Origin: a virus
Direction: 5' to 3' (one strand)
Length of the DNA: 40,171 nucleotides
Virus record (IMG/VR): IMGVR_UViG_3300043099_000255
Location: 1-40,171 of that record
The notes beneath the pieces were generated by a model. It was given only the letters and a program-made list of their open reading frames with translations, was not told the origin of the DNA and searched no databases. The translations under genes and the position numbers were made by a program. Position 1 is the stretch's first letter, and every line of letters begins with the position of its first letter. This document shows positions 31,401 through 37,706 of this stretch, piece by piece.

Positions 31401-33898
31401 CCAACCCCCTGAACACGATCCTGGGCAAGATCGACCCCGACATCAGGTCCGACATCGAGCAAGGGGTCATGAGCCCCGAAGCCACCGAGATGACCGAGGT
31501 CGCTGCCCAGGTCGCTATCTCCGGCCGCGGCAATCCTGGGATGCGGGCCAAGCTCAACAGCATCGTCGGCAAGATCGACGTCGGCCGGCTGAACCAGGAA
31601 ATGTTTGTGCAGGCGTACCGGGCTGCGCTGCTGTGGTCGCCCAAGACCTGGACCAAGATGCTCGTCGGCTCTGCGTACCGGGCCGTCACGATGCCCATCA
31701 ACCAGGCCATCGCTGAGACCGGAACAGCTGGCATCGCCGCCCTCAAAGGCGACAACAAGGCCGCGTACCGGGCCATGCGCCAAGCCAGCTTGAACATGGG
31801 CATGTACGGCAAGTACGTGTCCAACTGGTCCAACGCTTTCCGCTTGGTCGGGGAATCGTTCCGCACTGGCGAGAGCTTCGGCAACCTGGGTGCCTCGTCG
31901 ATGGACTTGGCCCAACGGAACCTGGGACAAGGCGACGGTCAGACGTCGCTCTTTGGCGAGACCCGTGACCCGGCCAACACATTGGAGAACCCGTGGTGGA
32001 TTGATCCTGAGAACATGAACATCCCGGCCCAGTTTGCCCACAAGGCCTGGAAGCTCTTGAGCGTCTCTGGTCGGGTCTCGGGTTCGCTGGACACGTTCTT
32101 CTCGTCACTCATCGGCCCCAGCGCCGAATGGAGCCGGATCATGGGCCTGGAGCTTGAGAAAGCCGAAGGTCGTGGACTGACTGGTGACGCAGCTTGGGCT
32201 GAGGCCAGCAAAATCACCGACGAACGCATTGAGAACCAGTGGGTCAACGTGCTCCTGAACGACAAAACTATTGAGAACGGTGCGTTCACTGGGATCCATG
32301 CCAAAGCCGCGATGGACTGGATCAACTTCACCGATGACCTAGACGTCCAGTTCCAGCCCCGGAGCTACGAGTACGGCATTGCCAAGGCCAAGGAAGAGGG
32401 CATCACTGACACCGCTGAGATCAACAGGCGGGCCCTGGCCTGGATGCAAGAGGAGCCGCCCGTCTGGGCGCAGCGGGGCATGGGCGTCGGTCAAGCCGTT
32501 GGCTGGATGCCCAAGGCGTTCAAAGACGCAATCAACCACACGCCAGCGCTGGGCATCTTGAATCCGTTCCCCACCAGCCCGGCCAACATCACTAAGGCCG
32601 CCATGCGGGCCACGGGTGTCGGCGCTCCGTTCGTCGACTCCTTTTACCGGGATGTCTTCAGCGAAGACCGCAACACCAGGGCTCGGGCCATTGGCGAAAT
32701 TGCCACCGCGTACATGACGCTCGTCGGTGGGGTCATGTTGGCCACCAGCGGCTTCGTTGAACTCAGTGGACCTGGGTCGTACAACCCGCAAACCAGGGCC
32801 AAGATGCAACGTCTTGGCTCCCAGCCATACTCCATCCGGTTCAAGAACCCGGCCACTGGTGACACGACACGGTGGTGGGACCTGCAAGCCCTGGACACGG
32901 TCAGCAACGTGTTCTCGTTGATCGGCCTGCAGATGAACCTGAACAACAGCTTGCCAAAGGAGGACCGGGAGATCCTGGCGTCCAACTTCGTCCTGTCCAT
33001 TGCTGAGACAGCCCGCCAGGTCGGCTTTGCCCAATTCACCAAGGACATGTACAAGTCCATGGGCGAGATTTTCAATTTGGTCTCCGAACTGCAAGACAAG
33101 AGCTTTGTGCCGACCGAGGGCCAGGTCGATCCGTTCTCTGGCTACGTCCAACGACGTCTCGCTGGGTTCATGCCGGCCATTTTCAACAACACACGCAAAG
33201 GCACGGATGGGTACCAGCGGGCCATCGAGAAATCCGAGTTGCCGCAGCCGTTTGCCTTTGCCCATGAGCTGGCGCAGCGGTTTGCAAGCAGGATCCCAGG
33301 CTTGTCGGATCAACTGCCACCGATCCTGCACCCCCTCACCGGTGAGCCAATCGCCATCGAGCAGGCCTGGGGCGTCAACTACTTGCCACAGGACCAGCCG
33401 TGGCTCAAAGGTGCCGTCAACGCCATGAGCCCCTTGGCCTTCACCCCCACCAAGGAGGGCTCCAAGGACCCGGTCGACATCGAGCTGGGTCGGTTGTCTG
33501 GTCGCGGCACCGCTTTTCAGATCTGGGGACCCAACGAGCTGGGCTTGCCAAACTTCCGCATGAACCAGACCCAGCTGAACAAGCTGGCCGTGATCACCAG
33601 CCAGTTCATCCCACCGGGTCGTGGATCGACGTTGCACGAAGGCTTGAGCGCCATGGTGGCCCCTGGTTCCAGCTATTGGCAGCTGCCGCCCCCGGAGGCC
33701 AGCAAAGCCACCCAGAGCGCCCGCGCCATCCGCATCAACAAGGAGATCAACTACTACAAGCCTTTCATCAAAGCTGAGTTCTTGGCATCGGAACCAAACC
33801 TTGCGAGGATGATCGAAGAAAACAAGGCCTCCCAAGCCCAGGCCACCTTTGATGCCGCCTACGGCATGCAGTCGTCCTGGTCCCCAACCCCCCGCTAA
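25415..33898 (+). CDS. Giant ejection protein: gp16-like core fused to ParB, zincin and ADP-ribosyltransferase domains
   Basis: 2827 aa, about twice T7 gp16 (1318). Domains by eye: N-terminal low-complexity and hydrophobic region (1-330); variable Ala/Pro-rich linker; ParB/Srx-like domain (about 655-860) with ANGHNRHELA (G710-E715); a segment with GYDGIVF (1052-1058) like the end of polyvalent-protein ART domains; zincin with HESMH (1498-1502) and likely third ligand E1553 in MGEVISDAFAAYM; PARP-type ADP-ribosyltransferase (about 1830-1970) with H1836 in LYHGTT, Y1866 in GVYFAND and E1957 in PETVIFD. The C-terminal 800 residues (FVQAYRAALLWSPKTWTKML, NPFPTSPANITKAAM, hydrophobic about 2427-2447) match phage internal-virion/polyvalent C-termini. 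Its place after gp14 and gp15 makes it the gp16 equivalent, so the domains are probably injected. Enzymatic targets are unknown. Confidence 0.9.
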   Translation: MPIQTIRDPKTGEERRVYVSTGGMGAGAPPKPKPQPSAGGGFMGTLNDFNPMKQISALGTGVSTFLQTGDLNKSIAAASREAAPTTALGQSVSRTLAAGGQRAVDAARLEIDRARLAREQMVAGTSGWDVKIPSRGPGAPSATRVRLPEWANYDDMRVEPKNPVEDVAASIIAFAPYFAVARGAGAPAQALVRGLPGVSRVATGFEAATAGLKAAGGAKRVAGIFAEEAVSGAIPSAIATYYATKPTDKTLSDSLAETVKGSVFEGVVARGLLADPNDTVEQARIKQSINDLIWSVPLGGGLGTGLAGLNRLGEAGFRGIGAMKGATKRAFADVIQGVVKVGQADQAVKDATTAPVAAAVDPSVPSAGTPAPAAAPAPRVVSGKPAFSSVAYYQGLRRQPLWEKTGVEIQGRLEPQAPQSLPVDSYTAKLNYSDVRPDAGPLNASGKRYAQALAGQDQIAIEATSQKLRATFNNAAAKLGIELGPNASSQSWSMWDIGKQLYMDANPAKSNKPYVLGNPLTNIQVQADIVDRMLGFEITKGVDVEGKRLKSWQLTSIGRKAREDAGVELGLMPDPGSQRTIPAPSAPPTPEAAAAALQQAQAELVVATQRLQSEAAKEVVTAPEVAAVPQGQLPGMNQPAYEQVATIPTGDAAVAPKVFQYKAEGQTATGRSGSLAEENVYDPRYAGVISVWRDKLGELGPVNQIYVANGHNRHELAVRSGFPMINVQFIEAATAAEARVVAALQNIKDDRGTAVDAGKLLRDTGMSIEDLRLQNVNLNGKLASEGVALSRLPQWLFDKAATGSLPTPKAVALGSAEGVDDAIISDVAKQAIAGKWSAEKIVQAMQEAKFASTSTGGGDAGPVLPGFEEMLKTSNVVALIDIRTAAFNKLSGEMRALTAASQAKNTSYLEAAGNTINVEGSQAARKMAAEAVAVFNRVTAYEGPVRNILNELAAQLPEGAGRSKAAANLVQFNLQRLRDAISEEMNGPRLLQDEAVAKQIQEPPAPTAAAEPAATTFADPLEAENLADARGFLGLPATANVAQVARVAKQEGYDGIVFTGDFGLPGGKREIDLRALPEVKAPENAGNPVPIQAKPVDVAPATAIEPPTVSDEAVKALEKAYPYRPYRGQGAVDIAQERLNRVQALLESTRFELEALRASKPEPGATGAVARKAQLDWQRNFAKFTEQEAAVVQDLATAQAVVDQFMNAPTGAITPGFTAKTGGAKDENEAISTALERQALAEEAGDTELAGELGTWLGRRGVAVQPMGDVAAAIEPPTLTLPRELAGLKPRYSYGQKRFELTFETDLDRVAYTLAGDATGKPSKSHQKYRDWLESNGLDPAEVAAYGARVVKPSIKEMAATAQPGTLQVRNQGFGGADFQAELPNLEGWRNVETGVGGTVGEGYTGATRITEREASELARIAFNISGVTDFRIQERIEATYGPRQARAYGDMSLVGQKAEIAGSYRHGKAMADDTITVAMTAYGVPKSFTQMMTTTYHESMHRLMEWFFASAEKLVLARSEKGLREMAALLMEDSLQPNKARAYRDGTIQMGEVISDAFAAYMRGITLPKVDLQGFAKLKNYIDQSINYIISGGKYKTWDDVFEKAALGEFQGRGGTGEPGVQFAADPPDPAEFARRIDQNLQALESGDLTPEEIAQMGASDVRRITSRSGNTQYVPNAPDTLIASNKALGEMLTSRAQQTGIESYSQPAVVKAAMDQLDADGWAVESTVTRLEAARRGDPKSQQDLVALAANLIHRDHIAAQNGMTAIEWQSAVDEADRAASMQRLWSGLEDQHRLDTALMTATRKDGQRLSVMQIKYDFDPTHRQVPAGTPLYHGTTEANAQSIVDNGFQASGPNSNLLGSGVYFANDPRYAGAYGEAAAAGDLPSDVRILDLVAMDKRIADLVQELNLGPLERFEENLYMTGAQKAAVRDWAVGQGYSGIRFNPDFELGEGAPETVIFDTNVANRIVGSKAAVEPEMPATAESMGTDIENEIANPLNTILGKIDPDIRSDIEQGVMSPEATEMTEVAAQVAISGRGNPGMRAKLNSIVGKIDVGRLNQEMFVQAYRAALLWSPKTWTKMLVGSAYRAVTMPINQAIAETGTAGIAALKGDNKAAYRAMRQASLNMGMYGKYVSNWSNAFRLVGESFRTGESFGNLGASSMDLAQRNLGQGDGQTSLFGETRDPANTLENPWWIDPENMNIPAQFAHKAWKLLSVSGRVSGSLDTFFSSLIGPSAEWSRIMGLELEKAEGRGLTGDAAWAEASKITDERIENQWVNVLLNDKTIENGAFTGIHAKAAMDWINFTDDLDVQFQPRSYEYGIAKAKEEGITDTAEINRRALAWMQEEPPVWAQRGMGVGQAVGWMPKAFKDAINHTPALGILNPFPTSPANITKAAMRATGVGAPFVDSFYRDVFSEDRNTRARAIGEIATAYMTLVGGVMLATSGFVELSGPGSYNPQTRAKMQRLGSQPYSIRFKNPATGDTTRWWDLQALDTVSNVFSLIGLQMNLNNSLPKEDREILASNFVLSIAETARQVGFAQFTKDMYKSMGEIFNLVSELQDKSFVPTEGQVDPFSGYVQRRLAGFMPAIFNNTRKGTDGYQRAIEKSELPQPFAFAHELAQRFASRIPGLSDQLPPILHPLTGEPIAIEQAWGVNYLPQDQPWLKGAVNAMSPLAFTPTKEGSKDPVDIELGRLSGRGTAFQIWGPNELGLPNFRMNQTQLNKLAVITSQFIPPGRGSTLHEGLSAMVAPGSSYWQLPPPEASKATQSARAIRINKEINYYKPFIKAEFLASEPNLARMIEENKASQAQATFDAAYGMQSSWSPTPR

Positions 33899-33904
33899 CG
33901 ACCG

Positions 33905-36040
33905 ATGCCTTACTCCTACGCCACGTACACGGGCAACGGGTCGACCACCCAGTTCGCTGTTCCGTTCGGCTATATCCGCCGGGAACACGTGCTCGCAACA
34001 GTGGCCACTGTTTCCGCCACGTTCACGTGGGTCAACGACAGCTTGATCCAGATGACCACGACCCCCGCCAACGGGGCAGCGGTGCGGGTGTACCGGCAGA
34101 CGCCACTGACGGCACCTCTTGTCGACTTTGCCGATGGGGCGACGCTGGTTGCAGCTGATCTCGACACGAACGCCAGGCAGTCTATTTACACCCAGCAAGA
34201 ACTCGACGACAGCCTGGTTGGCGTTGCGTTGGGAGCAATCCCAAACGGCAACAAGGGGGACATCACGACGTCAGTTGGGGGGACGGTCTGGACAGTCAAC
34301 AGTGGTCTTCCGGCCGCCAAGTCAACTTTTACCCAAAGCGGCACTGGTGCAGTTGCAAGGACCGTTGATTCCAAGCTCAAGGATACGGTTAGCGTTAAAG
34401 ACTTTGGAGCGGTTGGAGACGGTGTGGCTGATGATACGGCTGCTATTCAGGCAGCGCTGACTGCGGCCACGCGAGTCTATTTCCCAGCGGGAACGTACAA
34501 AATCACCAGCTTTCTGACACTCAAGAACAACTCTGACGTGTGGGCAGATGGGGATGCCGTTGTCACGATGGCAGTGACCAACACGACCTTCTTTTACGCC
34601 ACCACAAAGACGGGAATCAAGATCCGTGGCATCAAGATCCAGCAAACAGCCGCTGGCGCCTCAAGTAACGTTGCTGGGATTGAACTCACGGACTGCACCC
34701 GCTGCACCGTTGCTGATTGCGAGCTGGTTGGCCTGCAGTGGGCCGGAGTGTGGCTGAACAGATCCAGCTATTGCACGGTCATAAACAACAGATTCACCGC
34801 TTCACTGGGAACCGTACAGGATGCTGCTGACATTGCTGTGTACGGGTCCAGCAACTACAACATCATCAGCGACAACTACTGCTACGGAACCAGCAACCAT
34901 CATGGAGTCTTAGTACAAGACCCTTACGCCGGACTTTTGCCATCCAAGAACATCATTTCTGGCAACAGGATTGGCGAACACAAAGGATACGGTGTTGCCC
35001 TTTACATACCAGGATCTGCTGGAACCGGAAATACTTTTAACCAAGTGCTTAACAACTTCATTGAGGACATTCAGGGTTCTGTTTCCACAAACCGCTCGTC
35101 CGGGGCGGGGATTTACGTTGTGGGCAACTGGGCAGGCGGAACCCTTGTTAGTGGTAACACCATCAGGAACTGCTGCGTTCAGACCCTAGACCGCTCACTT
35201 GCCCCCGGTGGCATTGGTATCAACGGCATCCCTGCCACCGTGGCCAAACCTGCAGTGGTGGGCAACACGATTCTCGACATGCCTCAGGGAGATGGGATCT
35301 TGATTGTTAGCTCCCCTGGTGGTGCTCAGATCAGCAGCAACAGCATCATTCTCCCCACAACCAACAATGGCTCCGGAGTTGGCGGTAGCACCCTATCTGG
35401 ATCAGGCATCCGCATTGCAGCCTGCGGAAACGTGGACATCGGACCCAATAGTGTCATCCATCTTGGCACAGGCAGGGCACTATTTGCATACGCCGATGGC
35501 AACAACAACACTGGGGTAAAAGTGACTGGCGGTTATTACGAATCGGCCACGTCTATATCAGTCCAGTTCACGCAGAATGGTGGCTTCACCAACTCCGACG
35601 TGATTCTCGATGGTGTTCACGCCAAGCAACTAGGTAGCAGCAACTACGCCTTTGAGCTAATCAGCGTTGTGCGTGGCTCAGTCAGTGGCTGCATCGGATA
35701 CGCTCCTTCGTTTGAGGCTCTGAGGATCAGCAACTGCACCCAACTGCGGGTGATTGGCGGTTCCTTTACCAGTGGTGCCAACCCTGCAATCTCGACCGCT
35801 GGAACCTGCACTGGTTCGTTCATTGACGAATCGGTCTACTTCGGAACAACCCCCACTGCTATGACAAACGGGGCTACCGGCCTGGCGGTGAAGTGGCGCA
35901 ACAACGCTGCACCGGCTACTGGCACATGGGCAGTAGGTGACGCCGTGGAGCAGTCCGTGCCTGTGGTGGGTAACCCCAAAGGCTGGCGTTGCACAGTTGC
36001 TGGTACTCCAGGAACCTGGGTTTCAGAAGGAAACTTGTGA
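33905..36040 (+). CDS. Tail fibre/spike with T7 gp17 N-terminus and beta-helix (pectate-lyase-like) domain
   Basis: 711 aa. Residues 1-115 are the T7 tail-fibre attachment domain (ATYTGNGSTTQFAVPFGYI, then VRVYRQTPLTAPLVDF and QELDDSLVG). From about residue 160, VSVKDFGAVGDGVADDTAAI and VYFPAGTYKIT begin a right-handed parallel beta-helix typical of phage polysaccharide depolymerases; repeated N- and G-rich rungs continue to about 640. A short C-terminal domain (WAVGDAVEQSVPVVGNPKGW) follows. The body (roughly 34300-35850) is less G+C-rich than its neighbours, as expected for an exchanged receptor-binding module. It probably binds and cleaves host surface polysaccharide. Confidence 0.92.
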   Translation: MPYSYATYTGNGSTTQFAVPFGYIRREHVLATVATVSATFTWVNDSLIQMTTTPANGAAVRVYRQTPLTAPLVDFADGATLVAADLDTNARQSIYTQQELDDSLVGVALGAIPNGNKGDITTSVGGTVWTVNSGLPAAKSTFTQSGTGAVARTVDSKLKDTVSVKDFGAVGDGVADDTAAIQAALTAATRVYFPAGTYKITSFLTLKNNSDVWADGDAVVTMAVTNTTFFYATTKTGIKIRGIKIQQTAAGASSNVAGIELTDCTRCTVADCELVGLQWAGVWLNRSSYCTVINNRFTASLGTVQDAADIAVYGSSNYNIISDNYCYGTSNHHGVLVQDPYAGLLPSKNIISGNRIGEHKGYGVALYIPGSAGTGNTFNQVLNNFIEDIQGSVSTNRSSGAGIYVVGNWAGGTLVSGNTIRNCCVQTLDRSLAPGGIGINGIPATVAKPAVVGNTILDMPQGDGILIVSSPGGAQISSNSIILPTTNNGSGVGGSTLSGSGIRIAACGNVDIGPNSVIHLGTGRALFAYADGNNNTGVKVTGGYYESATSISVQFTQNGGFTNSDVILDGVHAKQLGSSNYAFELISVVRGSVSGCIGYAPSFEALRISNCTQLRVIGGSFTSGANPAISTAGTCTGSFIDESVYFGTTPTAMTNGATGLAVKWRNNAAPATGTWAVGDAVEQSVPVVGNPKGWRCTVAGTPGTWVSEGNL

Positions 36041-36126
36041 TGGCCGTCGCGGCCCTGCTCGGCTTGCCTCAAGAGCTAACCTGCATGGGTGCAGTCTTTT
36101 TGCCAGCGTGGACCCAGCCTCAGTGA
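36040..36126 (+). CDS. Possible 28-aa hydrophobic peptide coupled to the tail fibre
   Basis: The ATG overlaps the tail-fibre stop by one base (TGATG), and AAGGA lies about 11 bases upstream. The peptide (MAVAALLGLPQELTCMGAVF ... WTQPQ) is hydrophobic. It overlaps the start of the next gene by 19 bases. It could be a real lysis-linked peptide or simply a device for translational coupling. Confidence 0.3.
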   Translation: MAVAALLGLPQELTCMGAVFLPAWTQPQ

Positions 36127-36287
36127 TCGCATTGGTGGGCCTGGGAGCTTCCGGCGTCATGGCGCTCTGGAAGATTGCCGCTGGCCTGGGCAAGTTTGAG
36201 GCCAAGACGACCACCATCCTTGGCGCGATGCAGGTCATGCTCCAAGACCATGAGGAGCGCCTTCGCGTCATTGAGCGCAAGCGTTGA
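36108..36287 (+). CDS. Class-II-holin-like small membrane protein (59 aa)
   Basis: Start at GTG 36108 (or GTG 36123). One N-terminal transmembrane helix (VIALVGLGASGVMALWKIAAG) is followed by a charged coiled coil (LGAMQVMLQDHEERLRVIERKR). T7 gp17.5, the holin encoded just after the tail fibre, has similar size and single-span topology. The assignment is by position and topology only. Stop overlaps the next start (TTGA). Confidence 0.6.
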   Translation: MDPASVIALVGLGASGVMALWKIAAGLGKFEAKTTTILGAMQVMLQDHEERLRVIERKR

Positions 36288-36529
36288 ACCCGATTGAGCC
36301 CAGCCTTGAACTTGAGCTGAGCGAGGAGCGAGTTCAGCGACAGCTGCTGGAGCTGTACGAGAACGAGGACTGGTCAGGACTCCTGGCCACAGCAGAGCTG
36401 TTGAACACCGCTTGGCACCACGAGGCGATGGCGACCCGGTGGTTGGCCAAGGAGGCTGCAGACAACCTGGCCAAGGGCTGGCAAACTGCAACCAACACCC
36501 TTCCGACCCATGACACCTCGGATCGCTGA
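36284..36529 (+). CDS. Small acidic helical protein (81 aa), function unknown
   Basis: Starts at TTG 36284, coupled to the preceding stop. Two amphipathic helices, ERVQRQLLELYENEDWSGLL and WHHEAMATRWLAKEAADNLA, with no membrane segment. Similar small proteins occur in this position in cyanobacterial podoviruses, but no name is established to my knowledge. It is not the terminase small subunit by motif. Overlaps the next gene by 20 bases. Confidence 0.55.
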   Translation: MNPIEPSLELELSEERVQRQLLELYENEDWSGLLATAELLNTAWHHEAMATRWLAKEAADNLAKGWQTATNTLPTHDTSDR

Positions 36530-36698
36530 GTACGTGGCCGTTGCAATCGCCGTTCATGGCGCTGCTGTAGCCATCGTAAACCTGACACCCACCCCTCGGG
36601 ACAACGAGGCCCTGGGCAAATACAGCCGGATGGCCGTGAAGCTGTACCGGGCCATTGAAATCCTGGCCGGCGTCATCACTCCACTGGTCAAGCGGTAG
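36510..36698 (+). CDS. Small membrane protein (62 aa), possible second holin or spanin component
   Basis: MTPRIAEYVAVAIAVHGAAV begins a hydrophobic helix that continues to AIVNLTPTPRDNEA, then a second amphipathic segment (YRAIEILAGVITPLVKR). The phrase 'aVHalAvaIVNLTPTP' recurs in small putative holin-like proteins of phages. It is the last gene of the rightward operon; its stop codon lies within the terminator stem at 36695-36714. Confidence 0.55.
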   Translation: MTPRIAEYVAVAIAVHGAAVAIVNLTPTPRDNEALGKYSRMAVKLYRAIEILAGVITPLVKR

Positions 36699-36714
36699 CC
36701 CAGGGCTACTTTTT
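36695..36714 (+). terminator. Rho-independent terminator ending the rightward operon
   Basis: GTAGCC (36695-36700) pairs with GGCTAC (36704-36709) around CAG, followed by five T residues. The left arm contains the stop of the rightward gene. The right arm contains the stop of the leftward gene, and the T-run is the complement of that gene's terminal Lys codons. It is unidirectional, since no T-run follows on the minus strand. Confidence 0.8.
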
Positions 36715-36861
36715 CTTGGCGGTCTTGGCGGCCTGCTTGAAATCAGCGGCGCTGGGGGCTCCTTTGGCCCCTGGCTTCCGCATGCTTTCACCGGATCCGG
36801 CTTTGATCCGGTCGCGCTTCCGCTTGATGTTGATGTAAAGCCCGGCCTTGGGGTCAGCCAT
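36706..36861 (-). CDS. Small basic phage protein (51 aa)
   Basis: MADPKAGLYINIKRKRDRIK, followed by AGSGESMRKPGAKGAPSAAD and a Lys-rich end. The 'GLYxNIxxKxxRIkaGSGEkMRkPGakGAP' pattern is widespread in tailed phages near terminase or structural genes, with unknown role; nucleic-acid binding is plausible from charge. ATG 36861 overlaps the stop of the upstream micro-ORF (TGATG). It is the last gene of the leftward operon and ends inside the shared terminator. Confidence 0.75.
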   Translation of the reverse strand: MADPKAGLYINIKRKRDRIKAGSGESMRKPGAKGAPSAADFKQAAKTAKKK

Positions 36862-36914
36862 CAGTAGCCCTTTTTGCCGCCGCCGCCCTTGGTGCCTTTG
36901 CCGCCTTTTTTCAT
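36861..36914 (-). CDS. Micro-ORF: 17-aa Gly/Lys peptide
   Basis: MKKGGKGTKGGGGKKGY, then a stop that overlaps the next ATG (TGATG). Such extremely basic Gly/Lys micro-ORFs precede the 'KGLYANI...' gene in other phages in my recollection. It begins 10 bases after the endolysin stop. Expression is unproven; coupling to the next gene makes it plausible. Confidence 0.5.
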   Translation of the reverse strand: MKKGGKGTKGGGGKKGY

Positions 36915-36924
36915 GGGTCTGGTG

Positions 36925-37494
36925 TCAGTAGTCCCACCTTAGCCGGGGTTTGCCGGGGCGCATCCCGACGTGGATAAAGCCCCGGGGAGCCCCGAGACCC
37001 AAGGAATACGGCCACTCCTTGTCGGCCCAGGTCTGCAAGGTGTAAATGGACTCCCCGTCGATGTAGAAGTCGACGGCGCCGGTGTTCGGTGCGTCGTAAA
37101 GGTGCTCTGAACGGCTGGCACCACCCACCTGGGCGTTGATCCTGGGGGGCCTGTGGCCAGAGGTGATGATTGCAGGTCCACCGAAGTGATCCCGGGCCTT
37201 CTGGACGAACCGAGCCAGGACCAGAGCCGTGTCGCACTGATGTTGAGCCACGAACCTGCGGGCTTCGGACTGTTGAGTGAGCTCGCCGTACGCCACGTTG
37301 GGGGTCAGGTTGTAGCTGAACGGGGATCCGGGCTGGAATAGGCCCACCTTGGGCTCCGGGGCCGCCCTGTACGCCTCTGCAAAGTCCTCGAGCTGCTTGG
37401 GCGTCAGGGTTTCCTGGAGCCCGTTCCAAGCCGCCAGCTGATGCGGCAGGCCGGCGTCGTGTTTAGCTGCGTCTGCGAGACGAATAACCGACAT
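36925..37494 (-). CDS. Endolysin, peptidase M15-type (D,D/L,D-carboxypeptidase/endopeptidase)
   Basis: 189 aa from ATG 37494; the longer frame upstream is rejected because it runs through the preceding gene. C-terminal zinc peptidase motif: TSGHRPPRINAQVGGASRSE gives R115 and leads to H131, D142 in GAVDFYIDG, and H175 in GFIHVGMRP, ending LRWDY. This matches M15-type murein peptidases (S-x-H ... D ... H), with about five extra residues (DAPNT) between the first His and the Asp. N-terminal helices (about 1-75) may bind cell wall. It would degrade peptidoglycan for release; T7 uses an amidase instead. It lies next to terminase on the leftward operon and overlaps the preceding gene by 32 bases. 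Confidence 0.85.
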   Translation of the reverse strand: MSVIRLADAAKHDAGLPHQLAAWNGLQETLTPKQLEDFAEAYRAAPEPKVGLFQPGSPFSYNLTPNVAYGELTQQSEARRFVAQHQCDTALVLARFVQKARDHFGGPAIITSGHRPPRINAQVGGASRSEHLYDAPNTGAVDFYIDGESIYTLQTWADKEWPYSLGLGAPRGFIHVGMRPGKPRLRWDY

Positions 37495-37684
37495 TTGCGC
37501 TGGCGAGAGGGGTCTTGGGAAAGATTTGGACGTTGTCCACCTTCCACGGGATACGTTCCCAGACATCGCAGTACGTGGCAATGTCCCAAGCCATTTCTTC
37601 GTTTTCTGCAACGACGATGGTCTGAAAAGAGCCCAGCTCCCTGGTGCCCCCGTACCCGATGAACTCGCCGGGGATCCGGATCAC
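37463..37684 (-). CDS. Small conserved protein between terminase and endolysin (73 aa)
   Basis: Start taken as GTG 37684 (MIRIPGEFIGYGG). The annotated-length frame to 37951 lies within terminase and is not needed. The sequence IRIPGEFIGYGGTRELGSFQ, then VVAENEEMAWDIATYCDVWE and VQIFPKTPLASANV, looks like a compact alpha/beta protein. I associate this pattern with a small gene near terminase in other phages but know no function. It begins 22 bases after the terminase stop. Confidence 0.6.
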   Translation of the reverse strand: MIRIPGEFIGYGGTRELGSFQTIVVAENEEMAWDIATYCDVWERIPWKVDNVQIFPKTPLASANVGYSSRRRS

Positions 37685-37706
37685 CCAGGCCCTAGTGCCA
37701 GGTCGC

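Noticed and set aside
30596-34198. Long antisense open frames (30596-32041 and 32339-34198) opposite the giant ejection protein
   Set aside because: They mirror a well-supported gene, carry low-complexity Gly/His/Val-rich translations with no motifs, and are typical antisense frames of G+C-rich DNA.
36284-36529. Calling the 81-aa gene after the holin-like gene the terminase small subunit by T7 synteny
   Set aside because: The small-subunit phrase (TAELNILRQFLKDNGI) is in the gene at 2820-3068, while this protein lacks it.
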